A DNA stretch of 64,000 nt from a virus. Positions 48,481-57,812 of the stretch are shown here, one piece after another. The position numbers and the translations under genes are program-made. Location: the IMG/VR virus record IMGVR_UViG_3300044797_000098, positions 1 to 64,000 of that record. The stretch is one strand, 5' to 3'. Position 1 is the stretch's first letter. Each line of letters begins with the position of its first letter. The notes below the pieces were generated by a model, which was not told the DNA's origin, made no database searches, and worked only from the letters and a program-made list of their open reading frames with translations.

Positions 48481-48617
48481 TAGAACGGTACCAAAACGAA
48501 TCAATACAATACTATCAAACGGTAGCAAACAATATAAAACAAAATAATCTGAATACAACATCAAACAATAGCAACAATTAATAATAACCAATAAAACGGT
48601 TGTAATAAATATAACAA
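48481..48617. other. AT-rich intergenic region
   Basis: Composition changes abruptly here from G-rich to A/T-rich. No gene seen. Confidence 0.4.
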
Positions 48618-48845
48618 CTACATCAATAACAATAGTTTATCTAATCGTTCCTCTGTTATATCCTCTGGCAATAAATAATCAAGAAATACACTAGGCTTGT
48701 CATCATCAGCATATTCAATAAGGGTTGATTTACTATCAATAAACGATGTAATGCAACTATCGAATTCAGCAACTGCGATTGAATCATTATATAATATATC
48801 CTGTACTATATGTAATGGTATATTAGTTAAATATATCTTTATCAA
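48618..48845 (-). CDS. Acidic protein with hydrophobic C-tail (75 aa)
   Basis: Ends in LDKLLLLM, one of several proteins in this region with such a tail. Otherwise unassigned. Confidence 0.6.
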   Translation of the reverse strand: MIKIYLTNIPLHIVQDILYNDSIAVAEFDSCITSFIDSKSTLIEYADDDKPSVFLDYLLPEDITEERLDKLLLLM

Positions 48846-49214
48846 TCATTTTGATGCCCAGTTCTTATATACCAAAATTACCCATTCTTTAAACTCTTTT
48901 ATTGTTTTATTATGTTTAGCATAATTACAAAACTTACAACAAGGAACAAGATTGCTCTTTGTATGTGGTAAATTGCTATCCACTCTATCTAATCCATTAT
49001 ATATAAATGTCCCATTAGATCTTGAATTTTCCGATGATTCTGAACTTGAAAGAAACTTGTTGTACTTTTGTTTTGGTTTAATTCCACAATAATAACATTG
49101 TTGTTGAGACAGAGTATAAAAATCATCAAAAGACAAATCATCATCTTTATATCTATCATAATAGATCTTTTTTGCACTAGAAATAATAGGTGAAAATACC
49201 TTTTTCTTTACCAT
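48846..49214 (-). CDS. HNH-type endonuclease (122 aa)
   Basis: CYYCG, then GLDRVDSN and NLVPCCKFCNYAKHNKT match phage HNH nucleases of the GLDRVD type with a zinc site. Possibly a homing endonuclease or packaging-associated HNH. Confidence 0.78.
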   Translation of the reverse strand: MVKKKVFSPIISSAKKIYYDRYKDDDLSFDDFYTLSQQQCYYCGIKPKQKYNKFLSSSESSENSRSNGTFIYNGLDRVDSNLPHTKSNLVPCCKFCNYAKHNKTIKEFKEWVILVYKNWASK

Positions 49215-49296
49215 AAATACCCTTAAATTGTTAAAATTATTAGAATGGTACCAAAATAATACGATTGGATCTCTATTATTCTTTAATATAAAAACC

Positions 49297-49953
49297 CTAT
49301 AATCCCACAGCCTTAGAAAACTCTGCCACAGCCTTACGATATTTATTGGGATTATATTGCTTTAATACATTAAACATATTCTTCATATTTAACATATCAG
49401 TTGCAGGACTAGATTGATCGATGATATTATCCCACTCCATAGCTTTCTGTTCTTTGGTTTTAAGAGATTTAGTTTTAATATTATTTTTAAAAATTGGTAT
49501 AATTTTTTGTTCCATTAAATCAAAAAACCTTTGCACCGGAACATGTCTTACCCAAGATAACATATAATCTCTATGAAGGGAAACCGGTATAAATTTTTTA
49601 TATCTATTAAAATCATTAACCGAATCCGTAAGATTAGTATAGAACTCATGATCATCAAGAACATGCGCTTCATTGGAAACTCCAACATTACTATAATTTT
49701 CTTGATCATATTCTAAATCACGAATTTTATTGGATGGTAATCCACCATGCTTACCAGTAATATGTTTTATGAATGATTGCATAAAATGTTGCAACTCATG
49801 TCTCGCAATATCTTTTATATTTTCAATCGTATATTGTAAAATTTCCAATGTTCTGGCTAACTGGAAGTTCTTTTTGATATCTGCCTTGATTATTATCCTG
49901 CCAATTACGAACTCATTCTTAGCATTGGTAACTCTTGGCCACTCCTGCCACAT
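49297..49953 (-). CDS. HExxH-containing protein (218 aa)
   Basis: IARHELQHFMQSF contains an HELQH zinc-peptidase-type motif in a helix (about residues 53-60). The rest is helical and lysine-rich. No clear family, and the third zinc ligand is not identified. Confidence 0.55.
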   Translation of the reverse strand: MWQEWPRVTNAKNEFVIGRIIIKADIKKNFQLARTLEILQYTIENIKDIARHELQHFMQSFIKHITGKHGGLPSNKIRDLEYDQENYSNVGVSNEAHVLDDHEFYTNLTDSVNDFNRYKKFIPVSLHRDYMLSWVRHVPVQRFFDLMEQKIIPIFKNNIKTKSLKTKEQKAMEWDNIIDQSSPATDMLNMKNMFNVLKQYNPNKYRKAVAEFSKAVGL

Positions 49954-49980
49954 CCCACCCCAATTGAGATCTTTTGTAAG

Positions 49981-50262
49981 TTAAATCAGTAACATAATTG
50001 TGTTATATAAATTAATATATTGGGGGAAATGATATAAAATTGCGATATGGCAGTATTCTATTTTATCATTATATTTAGAAGATAAGCATTTCATAATATA
50101 AGACTTAATTTGTGAATTGGAATGACAATAAGATATTTCATCCGTTGATAGAATAATATAACACGTTGCTGAATAGGGATTGTTATAGAGAGCAGTATTA
50201 GCGTCGTTGAGCCAGCATGAATTACAGGGTTTAGACGGACTGAAGTCCTTGCAAGTTTTCAT
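49981..50262 (-). CDS. Cys-rich protein with hydrophobic C-tail (93 aa)
   Basis: CKDFSPSKPCNSC near the N-terminus, then AILYHFPQYINLYNTIMLLI. The Pro-aromatic-x5-hydrophobic end is shared with neighbours. Confidence 0.6.
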   Translation of the reverse strand: MKTCKDFSPSKPCNSCWLNDANTALYNNPYSATCYIILSTDEISYCHSNSQIKSYIMKCLSSKYNDKIEYCHIAILYHFPQYINLYNTIMLLI

Positions 50263-50953
50263 TATTGTATTGGTTAAATACTTTAATGAATGCTAGACTA
50301 ATAGTAAGGAGTTTCTTTTTATTAGATTTGGATAACTTGAAATTGTTATCTTGGAGGAAAGGCATGCCTGTTGCGAGATAGGCTTGAATCTCATCTGTAT
50401 ATACTTTTGGCGTATAACCTTTGGTTTTTAACCAATGTGTGATTGATAATTTAATATCTTTTGGAATAGATTTTACGAGAGAAATCATAGCAGATTTATA
50501 GATCTTATTCGTATAGAAAAATCCGTGAGCCAACTCATGATTTATAGTTATATTATCTTTTTTTATGGAACCAATAAGATAAAAATCTTGGGAGGATTTT
50601 TTACAATGTTTATAGATATTAAGCAATTCATAATCATATATATTACGATCTGGAATCATAAGATTATGAACTTTTGGAATTATATCACCCGGAATATTAA
50701 ATCCATTCCAATCAGATGGATATGTAAATGATCCATTACCATATTTTTTTGAATACCAGCGCATAAAAGAAAGAATCGTGAAAGATTTATTGCGAAACTT
50801 CGGAGAGGACGATTCATAAAACTCTTGATAACGAAGAAAATACATGCAAAGATCATAACGATCTTGAAATGTTAAATGAAATATATTTGGTTTAATTTCT
50901 TTTAAGGTGTAATTTGCGGTTTTCATATCAGGACAATTACCTTTTCTAACCAT
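50231..50953 (-). CDS. HExxH-containing protein (240 aa)
   Basis: NHELAHGFFY gives an HELAH metallopeptidase-type motif (about residue 139). Overlaps the next gene by 32 nt. Family unknown. Confidence 0.55.
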   Translation of the reverse strand: MVRKGNCPDMKTANYTLKEIKPNIFHLTFQDRYDLCMYFLRYQEFYESSSPKFRNKSFTILSFMRWYSKKYGNGSFTYPSDWNGFNIPGDIIPKVHNLMIPDRNIYDYELLNIYKHCKKSSQDFYLIGSIKKDNITINHELAHGFFYTNKIYKSAMISLVKSIPKDIKLSITHWLKTKGYTPKVYTDEIQAYLATGMPFLQDNNFKLSKSNKKKLLTISLAFIKVFNQYNNENLQGLQSV

Positions 50954-51195
50954 TCTATGTATTCTGGATAATATAATTTTATTGCTTCTTTTAGATATAT
51001 GAAATAATCACCTTCGAATCCCTCGGTTTTTATTATGGTTTTAATATAACTTTTCATATTATTTTTATCTTTTAAATCGAACTCATCCTTCCACCATTCA
51101 ATCCAGCATTTAGATTGAACCAGAGTGGATATGTCATGGTTTTTTTGCCATGTACATACGAAACATAATGGTATATTTAAAGATTTACAAAACAT
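50923..51195 (-). CDS. Protein with hydrophobic C-tail (90 aa)
   Basis: Cysteines near the start (CKS, CFVC, KCW) and the end KLYYPEYIEWLEKVIVLI. Confidence 0.6.
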   Translation of the reverse strand: MFCKSLNIPLCFVCTWQKNHDISTLVQSKCWIEWWKDEFDLKDKNNMKSYIKTIIKTEGFEGDYFIYLKEAIKLYYPEYIEWLEKVIVLI

Positions 51196-51211
51196 TGTTA
51201 TATATTAGTGT

Positions 51212-51508
51212 ATGAGAAAAGTTGTTATTGAGTATGTGAAAAAAAGTTTGAGGAGAGTTTGGGGGCGGAGCAAGCAAAGGAATGGTGCATTGAAGAGCGC
51301 TAAGGTTGAGAGAGGAAAGTATAGATGCGCTTGCTGCGGGAAAGTGTTCAGGCGAAAAGATATCGAAGTTGATCATAAAATTGCCGTGGGGCGGTTTGTT
51401 GATTTCGATACGTACATTGAAAGGTTGTTCGTGGATACGAAAGGGCTCCAAGTATTATGCAAAGGATGCCATAAAATTAAAACTAAAAAAGATGTAAAAT
51501 CATTTTAG
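51212..51508 (+). CDS. HNH endonuclease (98 aa)
   Basis: CACCG, EVDHK, then LCKGCHKIKT make the HNH/zinc-finger core. It is the only plus-strand gene in this block, overlapping the end of 51500-51808, so it may be an inserted homing-type gene. Confidence 0.78.
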   Translation: MRKVVIEYVKKSLRRVWGRSKQRNGALKSAKVERGKYRCACCGKVFRRKDIEVDHKIAVGRFVDFDTYIERLFVDTKGLQVLCKGCHKIKTKKDVKSF

Positions 51509-51808
51509 GATTCTAAATTTATCCGCTTCCTCCTCCGTAATCATTGTGAATGTAATACCGGCGATTGAAAAATATGGCATATCATCTTTTGTCCTACCCG
51601 AAATTGCACATCGTATTATATTATTGGGACTTCTGGCATAAGCATCATTAACCAATCTAATATAATCTTTTGCTGGTAAAAGAAAGTCATATTCGCCAGT
51701 TGTTTCAGCATAATACATTATAACGTATAATGAATATCCATCATTCGTATATACTGATTTTGCCAGTAATGTTTTGGCAACAATATCTTCATCTATATAT
51801 TTTTTCAT
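51500..51808 (-). CDS. Hypothetical protein (102 aa)
   Basis: Beta-alpha protein with no known motif; ends EEADKFRILK. Confidence 0.6.
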   Translation of the reverse strand: MKKYIDEDIVAKTLLAKSVYTNDGYSLYVIMYYAETTGEYDFLLPAKDYIRLVNDAYARSPNNIIRCAISGRTKDDMPYFSIAGITFTMITEEEADKFRILK

Positions 51809-52041
51809 AGCAACACGAGTAATTTATCGAGATCGTTTTTTAGATGAGGAAAATCTCTGTTAATAACTTCAATCGCATATTCGATCATAGGAACGCCCTG
51901 CTCCTGACCAATCATATTGAATGTTGAGATCATTACATTCATTGCTTTTTTTTGTTCTTCAATACCTTCAACCTCATACATAATTTGACAAATTGATTTC
52001 TTAAAGTTTTTTACGAGCCTTTGGATTTTTTTGTTCGTCAT
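51805..52041 (-). CDS. Protein with hydrophobic C-tail (78 aa)
   Basis: Helical; ends FPHLKNDLDKLLVLL. Overlaps the next gene (ATGA-type). Confidence 0.62.
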   Translation of the reverse strand: MTNKKIQRLVKNFKKSICQIMYEVEGIEEQKKAMNVMISTFNMIGQEQGVPMIEYAIEVINRDFPHLKNDLDKLLVLL

Positions 52042-52087
52042 GTTAATATGATACTTTCCATTTAATTTATTCGTAGTAGGGCCAAAA

Positions 52088-52318
52088 TTATATTAATATA
52101 ATATATTTTCTAAAAGATTCTTCTAAATGTGGGTAATAGTAAATTGCGATAGATAGTAAATCATTTGAAATTAATGCATCATTGTAGATTTTGTTATAAT
52201 TTATGAAAGTTTTAATTCTATCCTTATCATCGATGCAATCGATTAAATCAGTAGCAAGTTTGTAGAAAATAACATTATTCCATTGACCAATAATTTTATT
52301 CATTGTAAATCGTTTCAT
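52088..52318 (-). CDS. Protein with hydrophobic C-tail (76 aa)
   Basis: Helical; ends YYPHLEESFRKYIILI. Closest in style to 51805-52041. Confidence 0.62.
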   Translation of the reverse strand: MKRFTMNKIIGQWNNVIFYKLATDLIDCIDDKDRIKTFINYNKIYNDALISNDLLSIAIYYYPHLEESFRKYIILI

Positions 52319-52857
52319 CTCAATAATAAGATTGAATTTATTTTAGAAAACAACTTATCTTTATCTTGGAAATTGAGTTTTTCAAATGGGATATATTGTA
52401 TATCTATTTTTTTGTCATCGCATACAATAAATGATGTTTTATTGGAAAAATTATTTACGACTGTATAATATTTATTATTGTAATAAAATTTAAAATATTC
52501 TAAAAGAGACTGTGTGTTGAATGCACTATAAGGTCTATCATAAAAAATATTAATAGATCTTGAAAATGTTTCGAGTGGTTGATTGCAGTTTTTACAAGTT
52601 TTTTCTAAAATGATATCTAATTCATACAGAGACGTAAATACATCGGTCGAACTATCATGCATTATACGGCCGTCAATAATAGAAATAGAAAACTGATGTA
52701 TATCGGTTTTTGAATCTATAAAATAATCAGTTTTATATCTGATAGTCAATTTATTATTTGATATTATGATTTTATCTGCTTGGGTGGATGTTATTAATAA
52801 ATCATTATCACACAATGGACAACGCTGATATTCATATATGAACTGTTTTAGATCCAT
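52315..52857 (-). CDS. CPLC zinc-motif family protein (180 aa)
   Basis: CPLC (about residues 13-16) and CKNC later; ends DKLFSKINSILLLR. First of three tandem proteins with this layout. Confidence 0.62.
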   Translation of the reverse strand: MDLKQFIYEYQRCPLCDNDLLITSTQADKIIISNNKLTIRYKTDYFIDSKTDIHQFSISIIDGRIMHDSSTDVFTSLYELDIILEKTCKNCNQPLETFSRSINIFYDRPYSAFNTQSLLEYFKFYYNNKYYTVVNNFSNKTSFIVCDDKKIDIQYIPFEKLNFQDKDKLFSKINSILLLR

Positions 52858-52862
52858 TTAAA

Positions 52863-53555
52863 TTATTTATCCATCAAAAGAAAAATTGAATCAATTCTAG
52901 AAAATATTTTTTTAGGATTTTCAAATTTAAAATAATCATCATCTACAAGATTAAGTCTTTTTTCTTTGTAAAAATTATGTGCATTGGAGCCATCGATACT
53001 CATTTCTGCAAGAGCAAATGATGTTTTAAATATGTTATAGTCATTTATAATTTTAATTTGCTTACCTATGCCTTTATCTATGGTATATAATTTATATATT
53101 TCGTGATAGATTTGGAGTTCAACTATACCAAAAACATAACTTCCATCATCATTTTTCCTTATATCTGAATCTGTTGCTATAAAATCGCCCTTTGCTTCGT
53201 ATTCGCAAATATTTGTGAGTTCATTAATACAAGAGATTTTTAAATTGAAGAAAGATAGACTACCATCAAAACTTGCAGTTAAACTATTATCGGCTATATT
53301 TATTTGAGTTTGCAATTTTTCTATATTGATTATTTGAGTTTCGCCCGGTTTGAATTTAACAGATATGGTTTCAGACATATTATCCAATCCATCAAAAATA
53401 TTATCAAATCGATTTTTTAATTTTGATGCTTCATTAGTTTTATGATCAATATAAATCGTGGTATATATATCGTATTCTAATACATTGGAACAAATAGGGC
53501 AAGTACTACGATATTCTATTAATTTTGGAAATGAATCGAACTCTCGTGCTGTCAT
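52863..53555 (-). CDS. CPIC zinc-motif family protein (230 aa)
   Basis: CPIC near residue 19 and a C-terminal end KIFSRIDSIFLLMDK like that of 52315-52857. Beta-rich middle. Confidence 0.62.
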   Translation of the reverse strand: MTAREFDSFPKLIEYRSTCPICSNVLEYDIYTTIYIDHKTNEASKLKNRFDNIFDGLDNMSETISVKFKPGETQIINIEKLQTQINIADNSLTASFDGSLSFFNLKISCINELTNICEYEAKGDFIATDSDIRKNDDGSYVFGIVELQIYHEIYKLYTIDKGIGKQIKIINDYNIFKTSFALAEMSIDGSNAHNFYKEKRLNLVDDDYFKFENPKKIFSRIDSIFLLMDK

Positions 53556-53556
53556 T

Positions 53557-54084
53557 TTAACCTAATAATTGAATAATTTTTAGTTTTTTGTCTATAAGTT
53601 TTTTTGACGAAAAATCAAAATCGATTAATGGCATTGTTATTGTTTTTGTCAAATAATTTGATGTTATATGAATTGTTGAAATAGAGTTATTAAAATCGTT
53701 ATTAACGATGAAATGAACCGAATCTGCTAGCATTCTTACGATATGATTTTTTTCCAGTATTATATTGTCTATAAGTAATTTATCTTTTAATAAATCACAA
53801 GTCCCAGAATAATAAAAATGATATTTATTACACTGACGGCCAATAATTAATTTAGGCACATCAGGACTAATAAATTGTAAATAATTTTCTATTATATTAT
53901 TATTGAATAGATCGATTAATATTTTTTTATTTGAGTCTTGTTGAAAAACTGTTAAATAACTATTGTTTAGCTCACAGCCAGACATTCCGGATAATGTTAT
54001 TATTGGTTCGGTTCTCTTTTTGCACAACGGGCAAAATTCAATAAAATTAAAAAAATCAAATAAATTATTAAATTGTTGAGCCAC
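53557..54084 (-). CDS. CPLC zinc-motif family protein (175 aa)
   Basis: CPLC near residue 18; ends DKKLKIIQLLG. Third member of the family. Confidence 0.62.
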   Translation of the reverse strand: MAQQFNNLFDFFNFIEFCPLCKKRTEPIITLSGMSGCELNNSYLTVFQQDSNKKILIDLFNNNIIENYLQFISPDVPKLIIGRQCNKYHFYYSGTCDLLKDKLLIDNIILEKNHIVRMLADSVHFIVNNDFNNSISTIHITSNYLTKTITMPLIDFDFSSKKLIDKKLKIIQLLG

Positions 54085-54108
54085 TACCTATTATATATCA
54101 ATTAAAAA

Positions 54109-54780
54109 TTATTTTGGTATTTCGTGCTCTCGAACTCTTTGGATAAGTTGTGGCAACGATGAATTTTCAAAATTATACTTAGCCTTAAATATATTTAATG
54201 CTTTTTGTGTTTCAGGCCCTAACGAACCATCTTCTTTAATTGGAAGCATATCGCCAAATGGAACTAAGATTTGGTTTAATTTAGTTTGAATATCTTTCGA
54301 TATCGATGGATATTTTGATGGCGTGATTTTAATTTCTGGAACCTTAACTGTGGATTCTTCCGAAGATATAGGAGATGCTGGTTGTTTAGCTACCTGTGAT
54401 TTTAATGAATCTATATACGGGAATAGATTTTTAGTAGCGAAATTTAAAGTGTTTTGATCTTTTGATTTCATTAGAGATTGATATATTTGCGTTGCAATAT
54501 TTGCTAAATCTTGAAAAGATAATTCGCCTTGTGGATATCTTAGTGAGCTGTATAAATTGCGTGCTTCAATGGGGAAATTAGCCTGATCGGCAGTCCAACG
54601 ATCAGTAAGGAGTTTTACCAACGCTTTTCTGGCTGGTTCTGTTGAGTGTGTAGCTTGAGCTGCTTTATTGAATTTTTTTTCAAATTTATTTGCTAATTCA
54701 ATGGACTTGGAAAAATCATATTTTTTATGACTAGAATTAACTAATTGTTCAAATTTTTTGACTTTATCAAATAAATCCAT
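54109..54780 (-). CDS. Peptidoglycan-binding-domain protein (223 aa)
   Basis: A lysine/glutamine-rich helical N-terminal half, a Ser/Pro linker, and a C-terminal module (LNQILVPFG..EDGSLGPETQKALNIFKAKY) matching the PG_binding_1 repeat. No catalytic domain, so perhaps a structural or injection protein. Confidence 0.7.
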   Translation of the reverse strand: MDLFDKVKKFEQLVNSSHKKYDFSKSIELANKFEKKFNKAAQATHSTEPARKALVKLLTDRWTADQANFPIEARNLYSSLRYPQGELSFQDLANIATQIYQSLMKSKDQNTLNFATKNLFPYIDSLKSQVAKQPASPISSEESTVKVPEIKITPSKYPSISKDIQTKLNQILVPFGDMLPIKEDGSLGPETQKALNIFKAKYNFENSSLPQLIQRVREHEIPK

Positions 54781-54907
54781 AATTTAGCTCCATTGACTTA
54801 ATATAAGTCTATTATTAAAATATTCCATTATTGCCAGCGGTAAATATAAATATTTTGTCTCATTGACTGTTATTATTGTGTGCTTAAATTTAAGCGAGAG
54901 GTAAGAA

Positions 54908-55888
54908 ATGAACAATTATTCGTTTGAAAATTATATAATGCAATGCTGTAAATCACGAGAATGGAACTTGCGTAAGTTTCTAAAAAAGAAACTAATTGAC
55001 GCCGGTTTTAGAATTATAGAAGATGATTATTCTTCATATAGAAAAGGAAAATATCAACAAGTACATAATATGTTGGCTATAAGGGGTACTCCAAGAATAT
55101 GTTTGGTGGCTCACACCGACGTGTGTAGAGATCATGGTGATGATATACCGGATGTTAATCCTACAATAAAAAATATGGAAATTGATGGAGAGTTTAAAAA
55201 AATTATACAAGATAAGAATTGTGAGGTACAAGTTGGCGGGGATGATAGACTCGGTGTAGCCATAAATAGCTGGATAGCATTAAATACTGGATACGATTTA
55301 GGTTTATTATTTACTACCGATGAGGAAGTAGGAGTCGTTAGCGCGGAATATGTTCATTTCCCTGAACTATTAGATTTTGATTTATTACTACAAGTAGACA
55401 GGGGAAATCGCTCTCATCAGTTAGTTAGCAGTATTGGTGGAGAATTATTATGCTCATATACAACGGCTAATAGATTGATACAGATATCCAAAAACATAGA
55501 TCATCCAAGATATATTGTTGATGGTATGTTAACAGATGTGCTGGCATTGAAAATAAATCATATGTGTAAAGAAGCGGTTAATATGACATGCGGATATCAT
55601 AACTCAATCGGAGCTCAAATGAATGAGTATATAGATATTCAGGAAGCAAAAGATACTATGCAGTATGTGTCCAGTATAATTCAATATTATGATTTAGAAG
55701 AAGATAAAAATGAACATAGTGAAGAAACTATCTGGCAAGAGTCATACGAGCGCACAAAGTTTCCATCTGGCAGAACATACTCAAATACATTGAGAGGTAG
55801 AGCTTCGGTGTCCCGAAGACGATATTACGATGATGATTTATTTAGCGATGATGAATACGAAAAAGATAAAAATAGCTGGGAATATTAA
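54908..55888 (+). CDS. M20/M28-like zinc peptidase (326 aa)
   Basis: VAHTDV, GGDDRLGVA, TTDEEVG and the CGYHNSIGAQMNEYIDI end correspond to metal-binding and catalytic positions of peptidase T/M20-type enzymes. Aminopeptidase activity is inferred. AGAGGTAAG precedes the ATG. Acidic C-terminus. Confidence 0.72.
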   Translation: MNNYSFENYIMQCCKSREWNLRKFLKKKLIDAGFRIIEDDYSSYRKGKYQQVHNMLAIRGTPRICLVAHTDVCRDHGDDIPDVNPTIKNMEIDGEFKKIIQDKNCEVQVGGDDRLGVAINSWIALNTGYDLGLLFTTDEEVGVVSAEYVHFPELLDFDLLLQVDRGNRSHQLVSSIGGELLCSYTTANRLIQISKNIDHPRYIVDGMLTDVLALKINHMCKEAVNMTCGYHNSIGAQMNEYIDIQEAKDTMQYVSSIIQYYDLEEDKNEHSEETIWQESYERTKFPSGRTYSNTLRGRASVSRRRYYDDDLFSDDEYEKDKNSWEY

Positions 55889-56364
55889 GGATTATTTGGC
55901 TCTACCTTACGAATCCATGGTGGATCCAAATGATATGGATTAAAATCATCAGTCACACATTCACCAACGAATTGATTTTCCCAATTTTTGGGTCTTCGAC
56001 AAGGATATGGCCTAGCACGTTGTAGATAAATTAACGCTGTAAGATACACTTGGTTAATTTGCAGAGTAATATTTGGAGGCCCAACCTTATTTTGTTCAAC
56101 TGAAACTAATCCATCTTTTGCAAATAATACAATATCTGCCAAATCTCGATTAGTTTGATCCCAAAGATCTCGTAGTACTAAAATACGATACCCATCATAT
56201 AACTGATCAGAAACCCAATATCCATCGGCTGCGACATAACCATCGAATTGTGCTGCGGTTAAAACTTCGGTAATAAATAATTGACGAACAAAAACACTTA
56301 ACACCTGACTTGACAAATCATTATTAATGAATATGATAGCTGGTGGAGAAGTGATAATTGCCAT
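55885..56364 (-). CDS. Minus-strand protein (159 aa), possible virion part
   Basis: Opposed to the surrounding plus-strand operon; its end overlaps the peptidase stop. Beta-rich, with WDQTNRDLADIVLFA. No family recognised. Confidence 0.6.
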   Translation of the reverse strand: MAIITSPPAIIFINNDLSSQVLSVFVRQLFITEVLTAAQFDGYVAADGYWVSDQLYDGYRILVLRDLWDQTNRDLADIVLFAKDGLVSVEQNKVGPPNITLQINQVYLTALIYLQRARPYPCRRPKNWENQFVGECVTDDFNPYHLDPPWIRKVEPNNP

Positions 56365-56412
56365 ATAAATATAACGTATAATGCCAACAAAACCAGAAAG
56401 GAATTAATAAAA

Positions 56413-56928
56413 ATGAACGAAATTAAAGATCCTCATCCAACATTTAAATTCGCATTGAGAGAAGATTTGAAAAATGACAAAAGATTTTTACCAACCAGAT
56501 CAACCCCGGTAAGTACCGGCTGGGATGTTTGTTGCGCGCAAGAAAATAGAAAACAAATTATTCTCAGACCCGGACAATTTGTAAAGATCCCATTGGGATT
56601 TAGAATGATAGCACCAGAAGGATGGTGGCTGCAACTAGCACCAAGGTCATCAACATTCGCTAAAAAATCATTACATTGTTTATATGGAGTATTAGACAAT
56701 GATTGGATGGGATACACCGCGCTAGCAGCACAATATATACCAGATGTTAATTCATTAGGTAAAGATCTAAAATTAGAGTTCGGGGAACCTATCGGACAAC
56801 TAATACCGTTCGAACTAAAAAATATGAATGTAGATCAAATTGATAACGAACAATTTGAGGAAATGATGAAAAATAAAAAAAGTGTGAGAGGGGTTCAGGG
56901 ATTTGGTGAAACACGAGGATTAAAATAA
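56413..56928 (+). CDS. dut: dUTPase
   Basis: Motifs: STGWD, PRSST, GVLDNDWMGY and a C-terminal GVQGFGETRG arm match trimeric dUTPases, which hydrolyse dUTP to dUMP. 171 residues is near usual length. AGGAA precedes the ATG. First gene of the nucleotide cassette. Confidence 0.9.
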   Translation: MNEIKDPHPTFKFALREDLKNDKRFLPTRSTPVSTGWDVCCAQENRKQIILRPGQFVKIPLGFRMIAPEGWWLQLAPRSSTFAKKSLHCLYGVLDNDWMGYTALAAQYIPDVNSLGKDLKLEFGEPIGQLIPFELKNMNVDQIDNEQFEEMMKNKKSVRGVQGFGETRGLK

Positions 56929-57474
56929 GTGTCGTATATAGATCCAACAGGATGGATTCAGACTTACACAGGAAAGAAGTTTTTTCCAATGAATCCAAAG
57001 CCAGAAGATATATGTATAGAGGATATTGCACATAGTCTTTCTATGATATGTAGATTTACTGGACATTCAAAAGAGTTTTATTCCGTGGCACAACATTCAA
57101 TATATGTTAGTGAATTATGCAGCGAAAAATGGGCACTACATGGGCTCTTACATGATGCAGAAGAAGCATATACAAATGATCTTGCTCGTCCAGTAAAACG
57201 ATTGAAAGAGTTTGAGTTTTTCAGAAGAGCTGGTGAAAACATACAATTAGTAATTCGTCAGAAATTTAAAATGTATTGGGTAGAGCCAGAAGAAATACAT
57301 ATGATAGATGCTAAAATGCTTGCAACGGAAGCAAGAGATTTAATGTCTCCATTGCATCCTGATTGGAAACAGCCAACTGAATCATATAGTTTCAATATTA
57401 AACCAGTACAACCAAAAGAAGCAGAAGAAATGTTTTTGAAAAGATTTTATGAATTAACTAAGGAAATCAAATAA
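56929..57474 (+). CDS. HD-domain phosphohydrolase (YfbR-like)
   Basis: GTG start just after the dUTPase stop (GAGG upstream). SVAQHSIYVS, LLHDAEEAY and D at about 130 (MIDAKMLATEA) form the HD metal site of YfbR-type 5'-nucleotidases. It probably works with dUTPase in dNMP/dUMP handling. Confidence 0.82.
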   Translation: MSYIDPTGWIQTYTGKKFFPMNPKPEDICIEDIAHSLSMICRFTGHSKEFYSVAQHSIYVSELCSEKWALHGLLHDAEEAYTNDLARPVKRLKEFEFFRRAGENIQLVIRQKFKMYWVEPEEIHMIDAKMLATEARDLMSPLHPDWKQPTESYSFNIKPVQPKEAEEMFLKRFYELTKEIK

Positions 57475-57812
57475 TGTCTAAAATAGTAGTTCAGGGACGT
57501 GAACCTCATGAAATAAAAGCCATGGAGGAAAAACATAAAAAAGAAGCAGAGGCAAAAAAGAAAACTGCTGCTCCAAAAATAAAATCATATTATGATGTTA
57601 AAGTGGAATGTTTGATTCCGACAACAATGATATATAGAGTATTCGCTGATGATGAACGCGAGGCTATGGAGTTATTTAATAAAATGTCAAAAGAATATAA
57701 AGCACCTACGCAAGTAAAGCCAAATTATTCATTAAAAAAAATAATCAAAGCAACTGTGTATGCGTCTGGTAGTAGTGTAATAAAACTAGTTAAAAACTAT
57801 ATGGTTAGATAA
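57474..57812 (+). CDS. Hypothetical protein (112 aa)
   Basis: TAATG overlap with the HD gene. Lysine-rich N-terminal helix, then an alpha/beta domain. No family recognised. Confidence 0.65.
   Translation: MSKIVVQGREPHEIKAMEEKHKKEAEAKKKTAAPKIKSYYDVKVECLIPTTMIYRVFADDEREAMELFNKMSKEYKAPTQVKPNYSLKKIIKATVYASGSSVIKLVKNYMVR

Noticed and set aside
47460-48591. Overlapping minus-strand ORFs of 120-162 codons in the G-rich region
   Set aside because: They translate into Pro/His/Ser/Thr-rich low-complexity sequence caused by the C-rich strand, overlap each other in different frames, and lack ribosome sites.
51185-51451. Minus-strand ORF opposite the HNH gene
   Set aside because: The plus-strand frame has a clear HNH motif; the other strand has none.
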